Part shown: positions 1 to 12,239 of the stretch, one piece after another
Numbering within the stretch: the stretch's first letter is position 1
How the letters are laid out: every line of letters begins with the position of its first letter
Origin: Armigeres subalbatus
Taxonomy: Eukaryota; Arthropoda; Insecta; Diptera; Culicidae
Length of the DNA: 64,000 nt
Direction: 5' to 3'
Assembly (NCBI RefSeq): GCF_024139115.2
Contig: NC_085139.1
Span: forward strand, 255,474,067 to 255,538,066
Notes under the pieces: model-generated
Told to the model about the DNA's origin: nothing
What the model saw: only the letters and a program-made list of their open reading frames with translations
The model's database searches: none
Program-made: the position numbers and the translations under genes

Positions 1-388
1 CTATAAGCTTGTCCTGTGCGCCAATCTGTACTTTGAGCCGACGCGACGGCGCCGTGAATGCAAGCTGCGGTTGCTCTCGGCGTCGGCGGCGGCGGTTCGG
101 ACAGGCACGGTTAAAAGATATCCTTCAAACATTTCGTCGGTGGATGCCCAACAATACCTTTATTCTATATTTGCGTTTCTCGTGCACTTATGGCAATAAG
201 CATAATTTATATTGATGCGCTTTTACGTCTTCAGGAATACCACGAGAAGATTCACCTAAGGTTCCTTCAAAAATTTCTTCATGAATTTCTTTCTCCAGTG
301 ATTTCTCCAGAAATTCTCCTTGAAATTCTTCGTGAGTTTGTGTAATTCGTAGTGAGAATACTAGTAAAAATCCTGAATTATTCCTACC
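1..388. other. Gene-free left edge with GC-rich island
   Basis: A GC-rich patch at about 40-110 has CGGCGG runs and could be the edge of an exon. On the minus strand one frame stays open to the window edge, but I recognise no domain and no convincing splice site. Positions 240-345 hold diverged AATTTCTTC/AAATTCTCC repeats like the longer minisatellites elsewhere in the window. Confidence 0.3.
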
Positions 389-391
389 TTA

Positions 392-514
392 GGGGCAAGC
401 CAGAGTAAACGCGACAAGCGATGCGACGCGACGCGACTCACGTAAAAGAATAACAATCAAACTGCAATGTCGCGTTGCGTCGCATCGCACGTCGCGTTTA
501 CTCTGGCTTGCCCC
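392..514. mobile_element. Harbinger-type MITE, 123 bp
   Basis: The two ends are inverted copies: GGGGCAAGCCAGAGTAAACG at the left and its reverse complement at the right, ending at 514. A TTA triplet lies directly outside each end (389-391 and 515-517), which is the target duplication expected of PIF/Harbinger elements. The interior is rich in GCGACGCGAC-like repeats and has no coding capacity. Confidence 0.75.
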
Positions 515-589
515 TTAGTCTGGCGCCTAAAAAGCAAGACCATGCAGAAGGTGACTGGAATCAATGTTTTTTTTACTTTCATATGCCTA

Positions 590-735
590 TCAGCATCATC
601 GTGTTAGTTTTTTGACACTGGAATGCAAACATTGTGAATCTGCTTAGAAACGTTGCAGTTAATAACTGTGGAAGTGCTTTATGAATACTAAACTGCGACA
701 CGGCAATTTTCAAATGGGGGATGCAACTTCAACAA
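590..735 (+). repeat. Degraded Feilai-like SINE, 3' body only
   Basis: Blocks such as ATCATCGTGTTAG, the stretch around 'gttaataactgtggaagtg' and 'aatactaaactgcgacacgg' match, in order, the body of the intact SINE at 52880-53165. The tRNA-like head and AAG tail are not recognisable. This is an old 5'-truncated copy. Confidence 0.5.
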
Positions 736-2414
736 AAAAGTTCAGATGAGAGATTTAAAGACATACGTGTAAATCGTACAGATTTTTTCTCGGAATTTTC
801 CAGGAGTTTCTCATCTAAAAATTCTGCGACACATATTAATCGTTCCTCAGAACTTCTTGATAAGGAATTCTTGGAGTTAATTAAGAATCTGAGAATAAAC
901 CCTTCATCCCAGAATTCATGGATAAGGATTTTACAGAAATTCTTGTAGAAGGAATTATCGAAGACCAGTCGAAGAGATTTCCTGTAATTCATAGGAGAAG
1001 ATTTACAATATCTGGACTAAGGTGAGTACTTCGCCAAGATCATCGTAGGATAAACTTCTCCAAATTCCTGAAAGAGGAATTCTTCTTAATTTTTTGGGGA
1101 GGGATTTTATTAAAATTCATGCGAAAGGAATTGCACTGATCTTTTGGAGGGGTAATTATGCAAAATTTCTGAATGAGTTTTCCGGAGAATTTCCGTAGAA
1201 GTAATTCTTGTAAGAGGAATTTCCCAGAGTTCTGAAGGAGAAATTCTCCAAAAATTCTAAAGTAAGAAGACATACAAACAGACATAACATATTGAACATT
1301 CACTCATCAAATTCATCGTCGTACAAACACTAACGACATCTTTTGGTTTGACTAAGTTAGGCAAATCGCGAATTAGATGGCAGTAGTGAGCAAACGTCAA
1401 ACTTGAGCAAAACCGATGCGCACGCCACGAGTCGTCGATTGACCAGTAAATCAGCGAATGATGAAAATTTCCCGAGTATCATGTTTGTTTGTCTGTGATA
1501 AGAATATTCCACAATTCTTGAATAACGAGTTAGCACCATTCCTGAAGAAGGGTATTTTGGGTCAAAATTATTAATCCTGCAATAAATGGTGGTATTCATT
1601 AAAAAAACATAGATAGAAAAGAAAACTATTTTTTCTGAGGCTTCAATTGGGTATAGGACCAATTTTCGGCATAGTATCGATTTTTGTCATATTTTACAAA
1701 ACCAACGGAATATGGTCACTTTTTGGCTTGCTTTAAGCCTGTTTGATACTAGATAAAATACTAATAGTCATAAAAAGGTTTAATGGTATATTCGTGTCAC
1801 AGACAAATGGACGCAACACAGATTTCCTAAATGGATCAATAAAGCTTTATTAGCTTTTGGTGTTGAAAATTCACTAAGTAGAACTTATTAAATTACCAAA
1901 GGAAGGTTGAACAGATTCAATTAGCGTCATAGAGAAAGTTACGTCACGAAAGAGAATTTCATTTATTTGATATTTCATTAAGATTTCTTTCATAATTATT
2001 AGAAAAAAAGTACACCCAATATTTGTTTATACGGTTGGTATTCTTAAATGTCCCGGTTAACCTGAGCTTTCACGGCTTTTTAAATACCACCTGAACTTTC
2101 TTTGATTTTTTGTGAATTTTTTCATGGGGCTAACTCATAGTTTCATTAACGCTAAATGTCTTAATCGACTAAAACCCACCCGTGTAAAAAAAGAACTGGG
2201 TGTATTGTGACAAGGAGTTATTCAACACACTATTCATCCAGCACATTATGGTTGAATCTATAATTCGCTTCTATTATATAGTAATGTCAAAATAGATAAT
2301 TTTGAGCCCCTTCCCTTCTCACTGCGTAACGCTTTTTATATCAGTTCAATCAAAGTTAATTGCCTATTTCCGGGGATTAAACCACCCGACTTGGACGTTA
2401 ATTTACAATATTAT
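736..2414. other. Gene-free stretch with diverged minisatellite
   Basis: Positions 740-1260 contain many AATTTC/GGAATT/TTCCAG-type words on both strands, a worn version of the AATTCCTCC minisatellite seen at 20.5-23.3 kb. The rest is AT-rich. The open frames here are short, without domains or good splice context, and are not called genes. Confidence 0.4.
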
Positions 2415-3353
2415 GAAAACTCATATGTGAATATGTACTAGACTGGCCCAGGAAACAAAAAGTTGTCTAATTCCACGGGGCACCCCCCAGGATTGTGTCT
2501 TTGGGTGAGAAAATCAATCCCTGAAAATTTCAGCTCAATCGCTTGTTGCATAAGCATGCGCATTTGATTTAAAGTTTGTATGGGGATTTCAGCCAAAATG
2601 TATAGGAAAATACACCTCCGTCACTTATTCGATCTGGAAATTGGTTCTGATTGCTCGATTGACCTCAGAATTGCAAAAACGGCAGTTGGCAGTTGCTATA
2701 GAACAATTTCACAGAATATTGTATGATGATTAAATGAACTTTTATATAAATTTCGGCTGATGCGATTCAATCAAAAAACCCAAAAATACACAAATCAGCT
2801 CCTAATAAATCAGCCGAAAATGATATAAAAGTTCATTTAATCATCATGCAATGTTCTGTGAAATTGTTCTGTAGCATACCAACTGTCGTTTTTGCAATTC
2901 TGAGGTCAATCGAGCAATCAGAACCAATTTCCAGATCGAATAAGTGACGGAGGTGTATTTTCCTATACATTTTGGCTGAAATCCCCATACAAACTTTAAA
3001 TCAAATGCGCCAGCTTATGCAACAAGCGATTGAGCTGAAATTTTCAGAGATTGATTTTCTCACCCAAAGACACAATTCTGGGGGGTGCCCCGTGGAATTC
3101 GACAACATTTCTCGCTTAACTTTTCAAAAGGACCTAAGTAACATTTTTTTCATGAATTAATTTGAACACTCCAATCAATAGATTTCATGTTGTTCTGTTG
3201 ATTGCGCTTTTCAAATTAAATCATGAAAAAAATGTTACTTAGGTCCTTTTGAAAAGTTAAGCGAGATTTTTTCTCCCCATAGTAATCTGGACCAGTCTAA
3301 TATGTACGTTATGTGGAAGATACTGATTTGTTACATATTCACATATGAGTTTT
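2415..3353. repeat. Multi-layer foldback (three stacked palindromes)
   Basis: An outer inverted pair (2416-2445 against 3288-3353) encloses a large palindrome with arms of about 300 bp (about 2460-2760 and 2812-3112) around a 51-bp spacer. A second palindrome follows, with arms at 3114-3165 and 3210-3263. Arm identity is high, with isolated mismatches. No transposase-like frame is present. It reads as a foldback-type or compound non-autonomous DNA element. The TIR core is TAGACTGG, but no clear target duplication was found. Confidence 0.75.
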
Positions 3354-3699
3354 AAGCTTTTTATATGATAGATGATTTTTTCCTTGAATTAGGCACAACA
3401 TTAAGACATAACCCTCCCCCTCAAAATGCTATGAACATTGTGTTCATCGCCAAATTCATTTAAAGTGACATTATTGAGTAACTCAGATATAAATTGAATA
3501 AAAAGTTTTTGCCAAAAAATACTGATTAATCCTCCTAACGGTAATGTTCTCGTACATTATAAGAAAATGTATTTTGGTTATAACTTTTGAGCCCATAGTC
3601 CGATCCAGCCTATTTATAATAGGAAATAATGGAACAGCATTCCCTGACGAATGAAACTTGGTGCGAGTTAATCGGTTTAGGGTAAGTGCCTAAAAAGAG
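3354..3699. other. AT-rich spacer, nothing recognised
   Basis: Unique AT-rich DNA between the foldback and the R1-type LINE. No open frame of note, no repeat and no splice-flanked exon seen. Confidence 0.4.
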
Positions 3700-4082
3700 T
3701 TAAGATCATTTTTGCTCACACACATACAGACATTCACACACACGTACTCACACGGGCTGCGAAATGGTGAGTTGACATCTGGGAAGGAGCGACCTACACA
3801 GCTCTGGTCCTCACAAGTGCCAATCTCACGCTTCCACGGGTCTTCCGATGACAATCGACCGCCAGCTAAGGGTTTTGTACTTAGCTGGTAGTGCAGCCTG
3901 GGCACTGTTGTCCTTCTGACATGAGCTAGAGTGAGGGGGTGCGACCAAAGAGACCATCGTCCCTAACCCCTATTCCCAAGGCGTTTAGCGACCCGTGCCG
4001 AGGGAATGCATGGCCATTGGGGTGAAATAATGAACTAGGCCTTTAACGGAGTTTTTCCACAGTAATTTTCCCTTACCGCGTC

Positions 4083-6079
4083 ATGCAGGGCTCTGGCGTG
4101 GTGGACCCTTTTTCCCGAGCAACTCGTGGGACCAAAATGGAAAACGTCAATTCTTCAATTAGTGGTAGTAGTGTAGGCGACAACCCCTTCGCAAGAGGTG
4201 GGTTGTTCAGGTCTCCGCCTAGGAGGCCAGGGGCAATATTCGGCAGCTCGGTACGCAGCGCCAGCGTGGGTCACTTAAGCTTCTCTCTTGGCTACGCCGG
4301 TAGAGGTTATGGACGGCCCATGGCTTGTGGGGGCGATGAACCGAAAACGCGATGGGCTTTCGGTCTTCGAGGTGGCGACTGAACAGCTGCACGCTATCAT
4401 TGACTTTGCGTCATCGTAGCATAATATCAGTAAGGACCTCAAGAGGAGCTTGCTGAAACTTCGAAAGTCGATGTTGGACGCCAAGCTGGAGAGCAGTGAT
4501 GGGAAATGTCAAAAAAATGTCATGGGGTTGCTATTACTAATTTGCTAATAACTTTTTTCAAAAGTCTTTTACAACTCGGATTTTTTTATTAACATGTAAT
4601 GCTTAAAGGATCCTACAACTTTGCCAAACAGGTCATTGTTCTAAATATACAGTGTGAGGCATGATAACGAATTTAAAAAAATGTCACGGAATGTCATGAC
4701 ATTAATGTCATTTGACACTAATTCGGCTCTCACGCCGCCAATTTCAGTTTTAGAGCAATGACCTATTAGAAAAAGTTTTAGTATCCTTTGAGTGCTTTAT
4801 GTTTATATAAAACAGACGATTGTAAATTGCTTGTGAAAAAAGTTATTAACAAATTAGTCTCATGACATCGATATGACATTTCCCGTCACTGCTGGAGAGT
4901 ACGGTCAGGACGGCCAAGTGTAAACCCGTGAAATCCGTGGAGTTGAGGTCTACTCAGACTGAGGCCCAAGGATTCGCGGACTCGGGCAAGGTCGAATCGA
5001 CCGAGGGCGTGCCAGCGAAGACGGTGGTGCCAAAGTCTACCCAGACTGCGGCTCAAGTATTCGCGGGCACGTCGGGGGTGACTGCTCCAACGGAGCAGAC
5101 ATAAAAACGGGGAAGACAGTCTCCAGGGGATGAGCTCCCTGGGGGCCACTCCAAAACGCGGAGGGTTACTATCCCGAACAAGGGTAGTGGGGCAGGGAAG
5201 CTGAACCCCGGCCAGGTACCTCCAAAACCGGGGGAGGAAGGACCTGGAAAGGTTCGTCCACCCAGGAAAGACGGTGGTAAGGGGTTACGGCAGGCTGAGA
5301 GCTCTCAGCCGCACCAGACCAGGGAAATAGAGATGACGCCTACTGGACCCTGGTCAAGAACAAGAGGAAAGCGAACACGTCAAGGGCCGAAAAGAAGGCC
5401 CAGGTGAATGAGACTAGCAAGAAGTCTAGGGTAGGCGCCAATCGCTCCAGGGGCGATGCCCTAGTCATCACGACTAGGCTAAGTACTCGGACGTCTTGAA
5501 GGCGATGAGGAGTGACGTCAAGCTCGGTGAACTCGGCGCCGACGTACGTCGAATAAGACGTACCCGGATGGGCGAGATGATCCTCGAGCCAAAGCGGGGC
5601 GTCTCGCAAAAGGGCGCCGCCTACAAGAAGTTGGCGGAGGAGGTCCTAGGCGAGAAGGTCAAGGTGAGGGCACTCACGACGGAGGTGAATCTAAGGGTAA
5701 AAGACCTGGACGAGATCACCGAAGTCGAAGAGCTCATCATGGCAATGCGGCGACAGTGTGAAGTGGAGACGCCCACCGCAGCCGTTCGGCTACGGAAAGG
5801 TCCGGCAGGGACGCAGGTAGCATTGGTTCGGCTATCTGCAGCGGGCGCCTCCAAGGTAGTCAAGTTAGGAAGGGTCAATGTGGGATGGTCGGTGTGCCCT
5901 GTGGGCATATACGAGCAACCCGAAGTTTGCTTCAAGTGCCTGGAACCGGGGTACAAGCAATGGGACTGCAAAGGCCCTGACAGAAGCAAGCTCTGCCGAC
6001 GCTACGGATTGGAGGGACATATAGCACAATGCTGCACGAACCCTCCCAATTGTCTAGGAGAGATCGACTATGATGGTGA
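4083..6079 (+). pseudogene. R1-type ORF1 (gag-like) relic
   Basis: Family role: ORF1 proteins of R1-group LINEs bind the element RNA. The N-terminal part starts at the ATG at 4083 and is open to about 4382; frameshifts and stops follow. A 398-bp element interrupts it at 4494. The largest remaining piece (5496-6086) contains the conserved acidic/basic block around ELGADVRRIRRTRMGEM and two decayed zinc knuckles near its C-terminus. In the first (CFKC..GYKQWDC) the knuckle histidine is a tyrosine. In the second (CRRY..GHIAQC) the second cysteine is a tyrosine. It cannot make a full protein. A DNA element inserted at 6080 removes the true C-terminus. Confidence 0.65.
4494..4891. mobile_element. 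hAT-type MITE, 398 bp, inside ORF1
   Basis: Ends are CAGTGATGGGAAATGTCA and an inverted copy with one mismatch (...TGACATTTCCCGTCACTG). The perfect 8-bp direct repeat CTGGAGAG flanks it (4486-4493 and 4892-4899), the target duplication length of hAT elements. The interior is AT-rich and non-coding with repeated ATGTCA/TGACAT motifs. Removing it together with one duplication restores continuity of the GC-rich ORF1 sequence. Confidence 0.85.
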
Positions 6080-6081
6080 TA

Positions 6082-6457
6082 TTTGAGGTTATGGCTTTCA
6101 GTCTTCTTATGCTCAAAAACGGGTTTTACGTTTTTATCCGACGTTTCGGTTACATATATTGTACCTTTATCAAGGAGTTAACTAAGTCCCGTTTTATTGT
6201 TACATTGTCTTAGCATAGAACGTTTTGTCACAACTTTATGTTAAATCGCCCCCTCTATTTTTCGGTAGGGGCTGCGAAATTGAATTTATCCGGGCACCAG
6301 GAACTATCGTGTAGTACGTTTTTAGCGCCACTTCTATTCTGTTTGTATCGAACTGTGTTAACTCCTTGATAAAGGTACAATATATGTAACCGAAACGTCG
6401 GATAAAAACGTAAAACCCGTTTTTGAGCATAAGAAGACTGAAAGCCATAACCTCAAA
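6082..6457. mobile_element. Long-TIR MITE with TA duplication, 376 bp
   Basis: The first and last roughly 100 bp are near-perfect inverted copies, starting TTTGAGGTTATGGCTTTCAG. TA flanks each end (6080-6081 and 6458-6459), consistent with Tc1/mariner-type insertion, although the long TIRs are unusual for that group. No coding frame. It lies at the broken end of the R1 ORF1. Confidence 0.8.
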
Positions 6458-6559
6458 TACCTCCCAATTGTTTAATTTGTTTCAGCAAAGCTGCGAACAG
6501 CAAGCACCCCATGGGGGGTTCGATGTGCCCGGCGTTTAGGCGTGCTGCAAAATCACAGT

Positions 6560-6830
6560 GCAGGTAACGCAGCTGGCTTGCTCGGCCTCGCCCGAATGTT
6601 TGGTGTGCGCAGGTTAAGAGGAAACGGCGGAACACGTGTTGTTCGTGTGCTCACGTTTTCGCGCAATGCGTGGCCACATGCTTGCCACATGTGGTCTGGA
6701 CACCTAGTTCGGAGGATGTGTAAAGATGAAGTTGGCTGGAACGCCGTTTTATCGGCTATCGCCCAAATCGTCTCGGAGCTACACAGAAGGTGGCACGTGG
6801 ACTCAAGGATGGCTAGTTCAGGCGCAAATA
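6560..6830 (+). pseudogene. R1-type ORF2 C-terminus with zinc finger
   Basis: The frame starting at 6585 reads ASPECLVCAG, stop (6615-6617), then EETAEHVLFVCSRFRAMRGH. This is the conserved CX2CX8HX4C finger near the end of R1/Jockey-type ORF2 proteins, with Cys codons at 6597 and 6606, His at 6633 and Cys at 6648. An in-frame stop inside the finger and a second stop with a frame change near 6705 show decay. The following frame (KDEVGWNAVLSAIAQIVSEL) fits the family C-terminus. Confidence 0.65.
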
Positions 6831-7497
6831 AGAGGTGGTCCAAGGGATCGGTGTCGGCTTCATGGGTCATACCGGTGGTCATGCTCTGTAGTCGAACTCG
6901 ATCCTTTTATCGAACAAGTGGCCGTACGAAGAACAACACGGTATCGTCGCTTTCGCGGCGTCGGTCATCCGGGCGAGGATGGAAAGGGGTCCTTGTCAAG
7001 GCTGGGGCAGGCGTAGGCACCGCGTCGGCAAGTACCTCTGTGTGTTGGTAAATAGAACCTATCGCAGAAAGGTCAATTTGGGATGCACGCGGCATCATCA
7101 TTCTCGATACCAGTCGTGCAGAGGGAAGCAGGCGCGAAGTCGACCCTTCCCACCTTCCGAGGACATAGGGCGTGGTAAGGCCACCTGGAAAGCCGGCAAT
7201 GCGCTGGCACGATACCATGGGTTCTTCTAAAAAAGCGAGTCACGATGTTCGGTGCTGCAAGGACACGCAGCTAACTTCGAGGGTGCGTTGTGCACTGGCC
7301 CCGCTTTGAAGCATTACTTTCTGGTTGTACCGAAGGGACTATGGGCTTGGCGGCAATGGAAACGGTCTAGCGGGTCGGGGATGAAGTCCTGCCTCCCTCG
7401 TTTGCTGTTGGAGGTGGTCCCTAACCCCGCACTTCCTGGACAACCCAGGATGTCTGTTGAGCAGATTCCCCCTCCATTGCTTAGGAAGAAAAAAAAA

Positions 7498-7717
7498 GCC
7501 CTCCTGGGAAGCAGTGTTACGACAGACGGGGATATCTTCGAGGTAGTCGATGAATTCGTCTACATTGGACCCTTGCTAACGGTAATGATAATAATGTTAG
7601 TCGTGAAATACGAAGGTGCATCATCATCTAACGCACCATATGTGTCATGATCAAAACGCTTACAAGACCGGTAGTACTCTATGGACATGAAGTATTCGAG
7701 AGACGGGTACTTAGGAC
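7498..7717 (+). pseudogene. RTE-type LINE fragment, left half
   Basis: DNA and protein match the minus-strand RTE copy at 24.2-27.2 kb. LGSSVTTDGD..FEVVDEFVYIG corresponds to LGSSVTIDGDTFEVVEEFVYLG there, followed by the KTLTRPVVLYGHE and FERRVLRT blocks. Two internal deletions of roughly 45-50 bp are visible against that copy. The fragment stops exactly at the 8-bp target duplication of the 8142-bp element and resumes at 15868. Confidence 0.8.
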
Positions 7718-7839
7718 TAGAGGTGTGCGCCGCCGCGCCACGCTGCCACCGCCGACAGTTTTTGGCACGCCGCCGCCAACATTTTGCATCGGCGCGCCGC
7801 CGTTTAAAATTTGTCACGCCGCTGATTTATAATTTTCAC

Positions 7840-8110
7840 GCCGATTCAAATTTGAAGAAGTCCACAAAATTTTCAGTGGAAATTGCGAAGATTCAGTGGA
7901 ACTTCCGTATAATTTCCTGATAGATCTTTACAACATCACGTTGAAACTGAGAATGTTTCGCGAAGATACCAATGAGTTCCATGAAAATTCCATACAATTT
8001 CTTGTTCAAATTTCGAAAAGCTCTCCGTAAAAACTAAGCAAAACTTCGTGTGAAAAATTGCAAAGGATTTCCCGTTGAAATTTAAAAAAAATCTCATTGA
8101 AATTAAATTT
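7840..8110. repeat. Diverged minisatellite at left inner flank
   Basis: Words such as AAATTTTCAGTGGAAATTGCG and their variants recur irregularly. The same kind of sequence occurs at 15080-15715 at the other inner flank of the 8142-bp element. A short TTGGCTGAA-type tract follows at 8110-8230. Confidence 0.4.
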
Positions 8111-8856
8111 TTGAATGGCAAACAGTCGTTCGGCAGAAAACCATTTGGCTGAAGGCCACAAGGTTGAAAGTTGTTTGGCGGAATATGTTGTTCAAACGAA
8201 AAGACTATTTGGTAGAAGTCTACCCGAGCAAAGCTTGAGAGCAAATCAATAATTTGTTTTAATGTTGTGAAATCATCGATTATGTCTTCTTAATTTGATA
8301 TCTTTTTGGTCGTTTTGACGGTTAAAATAACAAACGTATTGCAGAAAAATCTTTTTTTCCTTGTTGGGTATTTTAATCACTGCGACCATTTGTTAGATCT
8401 ATTGTGATATATGCCCCATTTGATCTAGCTTTGTCAAGTTGACGCATCATTACTATTTAGAGCAATTGCATTACCTTGACTACCAGCGTTATCCCAATGC
8501 GGTATTATGGTTCTGATGAATCGTACTACCATATTGGGACTTGTTCTCCAAACTTCTGAGGGTTCTATCAGCCCCTTGTTGAAGAACTGTAATCTCTTTC
8601 TAAAAATTGCCGGACAATTGTATAACAGATGTTCCTAGTCTTCTCCATGTATGCCGCAGAAACGACATACATCATCTTGAAGTTTTCCTAATAGCTTCAA
8701 GTGATATCGGCTCGGGCAATGGCCTGTTATAAGGCCTGTGTATGTGTTAAGATCTTTTTTGAAAGATCTAGAATTTTGCGAGTGATAAATACGTTTGGTG
8801 TGATGAAACGTTTAGACTGCCTCGCAATCAATGTGTTTTTCCAAATGTCCTCTATT

Positions 8857-9310
8857 TTATATTGTTCCCAAGATTTGAGTTCCATTCGAAGAGAACACGC
8901 AGAAACACCACAAAATGAAACCTATGAATTGTCGAGATGAACCAAGTCTGGCCAGCATATCAGCTTGTTCATTGCCTTCAATGCCACAATGACCAGGAAC
9001 CCCATACAGGTTCACTTTGTTACGACTACCCAAGGTTTGGAGTGACTGATTACATTCCCAAACGAGTTTAGATCTACATATTGCTGATTTCAAAGCATTC
9101 AATGCTGCTTGACTGTCAGACATTATGCAAATATTTGAATGCCTATAATTTCTGCGTAAGCATAATTTAGAGCATTCAAGAATAGCCTGAACTTCAGCTT
9201 AGAAAACAGTTGGCCATTTGCCCATGGGAATCGAAATATTTATCCCTGGGCCAGTCACGCCTGTCCCAACTTGATTGTACAGCTTTGAACCATCGGTGTG
9301 AAATACAATT
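8857..9310 (-). pseudogene. LOA-type RNase H domain, broken
   Basis: FHTDGSK (the first catalytic Asp region) ends one frame near 9300. After a stop near 9199 the domain continues with MSDSQAALNAL and YGVPGHCGIEGNEQAD, the DSQAAL and GHxGIxGNexAD motifs of LINE RNase H domains. The enzyme removes the RNA strand during retrotransposition. Confidence 0.65.
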
Positions 9311-9735
9311 GATCCTGAGCGAAGATTTGGTCCACCGTTTGCCCATGTATTTCGCTCAAGATTAATTACATCAAAACAACGACAAAAGTTGTATCTTCTC
9401 CTCATCCAGTCATCATTATTTGTGATAAGTGAGTTGATATTTATTTTGTTTAGAATACTAAGATGTCCTTTTTGGTCACCTTCGAAGAGGTTTGAATCTC
9501 TTTTGATCTTCAAAGCACTCTTCTCTGCTTCTAGCTGAATAAATTGATCCAATGGTAGCACGTGCAGCAAAGCGTCTAGCGCTATTTTGGGCGTGCTTCT
9601 CATTGCACCAGTTATTGAAAGAGTAGCCAATTTTTGAAGTTTTTCCAAATTTTTCTGAACCACCCTTTCTTTTGTTTTTGGCCACCATATTAATGCGGCA
9701 TATGAGATACTGGGTTTCACAATCGCCGTATAAAT

Positions 9736-10950
9736 TCATTGCATCATTTTTGGCTTCAGTCCCCACTTTTTACCGAATGTCGCCTTACTTATCCATAAAA
9801 CATTAGTAGTCTTACTCAATGCTTCCTCAAGATGTAAGTTCCAATTCAGCTTACTGTCAAGTCTAACTCCAAGATGCTTGACTGAGTTTGAAAACTTCAA
9901 ATCTGCTCCTTTCAATTTTAAAGTAGGAAAAGAATGATTTCTTCTCCTTGTAAACGCCACCAATGTGGCCTTTGAAGGATTTATGTTTAATCCTTCTTTT
10001 TCACACCATAGTGTGGTGAAATTTAGGGCAATTTGCATTCGGTTAGAAATAACACAGTCATATTTTCCTCTCACCAATATAACTATATCATCCGCGAAGC
10101 CAACTACTTCGAAGCCACGAGCCTCCAGTTGTTTGAGAAGATCATCAACGATTAAAGACCACAATAGAGGTGATAGTACGCCTCCTTGGGGACACCCTTT
10201 TACTGCTCTTGGCTGATATTTCTCTTTTTGATAACATCTCGCCAATCCAATCAACAATACATACATCGAAACCTCGTTTCAACATAGCATCCTTCATTGA
10301 ACTGTGAGATGTGTTATCGAATGCTCCTTCAATGTCAAGGAACGCTGCAAGTGAGATTTCTTTTGCTTCAAAAGATCTTTCCAACTTTGTAACTAGCTTG
10401 TGAAGCGCTGTTACTGAAGATTTTCCCTCCTGATACGCGAACTGATTTCCGCTTAGAGGAGTTTTCGTTAAATATATTAAATTATATGCTCATCTATTAG
10501 TTTTTCCATTATTTTTAATATGATGGACGATAAGCTAATTGTTCTGAAGGATTTTGGGGATGATTTATCCCTCTTATTACCTTTTGGGATAAATGTGACA
10601 CGCACTCCCCTCCATGCAGTCGGTATATAGCCTAATATTAAGCTTGATCGGAACATCTTAGTCAGAATGGGTGCTAAGATTTCTTTTCCCTTTTGTAGTA
10701 GTACAGGAAAAATTCCGTCCCTACCTGGCGCTTTGAAGGGTGCAAAAGAATCAATCGCCCATTCTACTTTCTGTTCAGTAAATATTTCACTGGCCAGAGT
10801 ACTAGCTTCGCTCCTAGTGCAATTCATCCCAGTGACCTTATTCGTTTGTTGAATATCTCGCCTGGCTTCATTTACACTAGTTTGCGATACAGATACATTC
10901 TGGTCTTCATGTAAATTGATGATAGAACATGGGAAGTGTTTTTGCATCAT
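9736..10950 (-). pseudogene. LOA-type reverse transcriptase domain, broken
   Basis: Fingers region: SFAPFKAPGRDGI and VTFIPKGNKRD..PKSFRTISL (10950-10477). Palm motif A: AAFLDIEGAFDNTS (10384-10145 frame). Catalytic loop: GFADDIVIL preceded by GCPQGGVLSPLLW (10266-9736 frame). Thumb: KHLGVRLDSKLNW. The domain is spread over three frames, so it is not translatable as one protein. The FADD residues themselves are retained. Confidence 0.7.
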
Positions 10951-11300
10951 TACTTCTAATGTTTCATAAGTTGTCTTGGTAAAAGAACCATCATCTTTTT
11001 TAATAGTCCCAAGACCATTTGTGTGATCCTTAGCAAGGACTTTCTGCAGTCTGGCAGCAACTGGAGTACTTTCAATGTTTTTACAAGTGTGCCTCCAGTT
11101 TATCCTTTTAGATCTACGAATTTCTCTATTGTAAGTAGTGAGGGATTATCTGTATTGATCCCACTGTTGTGTGCGTTTATCCCTGTTAAAGAGTTTCCGG
11201 GTTTTCTTTCGCATCTTTTAAAGATTGGTATTTCACCAATGAACGTCTCTATTTGAAGAAAGTTCCTTAGCAGTGCAGCTGACTTGAAAAGATTGCAGTA

Positions 11301-12239
11301 TCAAGCAGGAAAGTTGCTTCGAAGTCCATGACAAGAGTTTAAAGAGGTGCTAACGTTTTCCGCCTCTATTATTAAATTTGAGTTATACAATTCCCAGTTA
11401 GTTTTCCTGGGATCTCTTTTGGTTTCTATGAGTTGATTTCCAGCCTCATATTCGAATAATATGTGCATGTGATCAGATAGAGATGTTTCATCTGATACAT
11501 GCCAATTTTTGATTTTTTCCGAAAGTGTATGACTGCACAAGGTTAAATCAAGAACTTCTTGCCTGATGGCATTTGAAAAGGTTGGTTTATTTCCCCTGTT
11601 ACATATGTCTACTTCGTTTTTTTGCGATGTAGTCTAACAGGTGCTCACCTCTTTTGTTGATATCCGAACTAGCCCATATTGTGTGATGAGCGTTTGCGTC
11701 GCAACCAATAATGAAGCTTTATTTTGCTTTCTGCAATAAGAGATAAAAGCGGTGACTTCTGGTGGAGGCACATCATCAGCATCTCCCGGAAAGAATGCAG
11801 AGGCAACAAATATTTCCGTTTTTCCACGAATTGTCGGTACCTCCATCATTACCGCAACAGTATCTCGTTCAATGAATTCTGTGATTGGAAAAATTTTTGC
11901 TTTTTCATTCACCAAAATTGCAGCCCTGGGGGGTTGCTGTCCATTTTTGTAAATTATTTTTGAAGTACTCGTAGGAATACCTAAGATTTTACTGTTGTTC
12001 GTCCATGGCTCCTGAACTAACGCAATATCCAGTTTGCTCTCAGCAAATCTCTTGCAAAGTACAGCTGTTGCTCCCTTTGCGTGGTGCAGATTCACTTGAA
12101 TGAACTTAATTTTGCTATTCATCATTATTTGTTGTTTGGATACATTTTTGCATAACTTGTAGTATGGCCTAAGATATTTGGGTTTTCCCCGTAATTTTAA
12201 CTCTCCAAAGTCCTGGGATATTTTCGTTCTGATTTTCAA
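11301..12239 (-). pseudogene. LOA-type AP endonuclease domain, broken
   Basis: This domain nicks the target DNA to start retrotransposition. Visible motifs are the QVNLHHAKGA start, DIALVQEPW (the catalytic Glu region), GCDANAHHTIW in a shifted frame near 11700, and LSDHMHILFEY (the terminal SDH motif) in the piece ending at 11301. The first frame runs from 12239 to 11634 but leaves the family sequence near 11709, where the frame changes. Catalytic residues look mostly intact despite the frameshifts, suggesting moderate age. Confidence 0.65.

Larger units (their letters stand above)
3700..7497 (+). mobile_element. Degenerate R1-type LINE with internal deletion
   Basis: Order on the plus strand: a 5' UTR-like leader (about 3700-4080, beginning with a CACACA-rich tract), an ORF1 relic (4083-6079), the C-terminal end of ORF2 (about 6560-6830), then a GC-rich 3' UTR ending in an A-run at 7489-7497. 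Almost all of ORF2 (endonuclease and reverse transcriptase) is missing, so this is an internally deleted copy. Two DNA elements have inserted into it (4494-4891 and 6082-6457). GC content is clearly higher than in the surroundings. The 3' A-run directly meets RTE-like sequence at 7498. The R1 group is inferred from ORF architecture, not from an alignment. Confidence 0.6.

Noticed and set aside
1..110. GC-rich stretch as a host exon edge
   Set aside because: A minus-strand frame is open to the edge but there is no recognised domain and no clear acceptor; too short to support.
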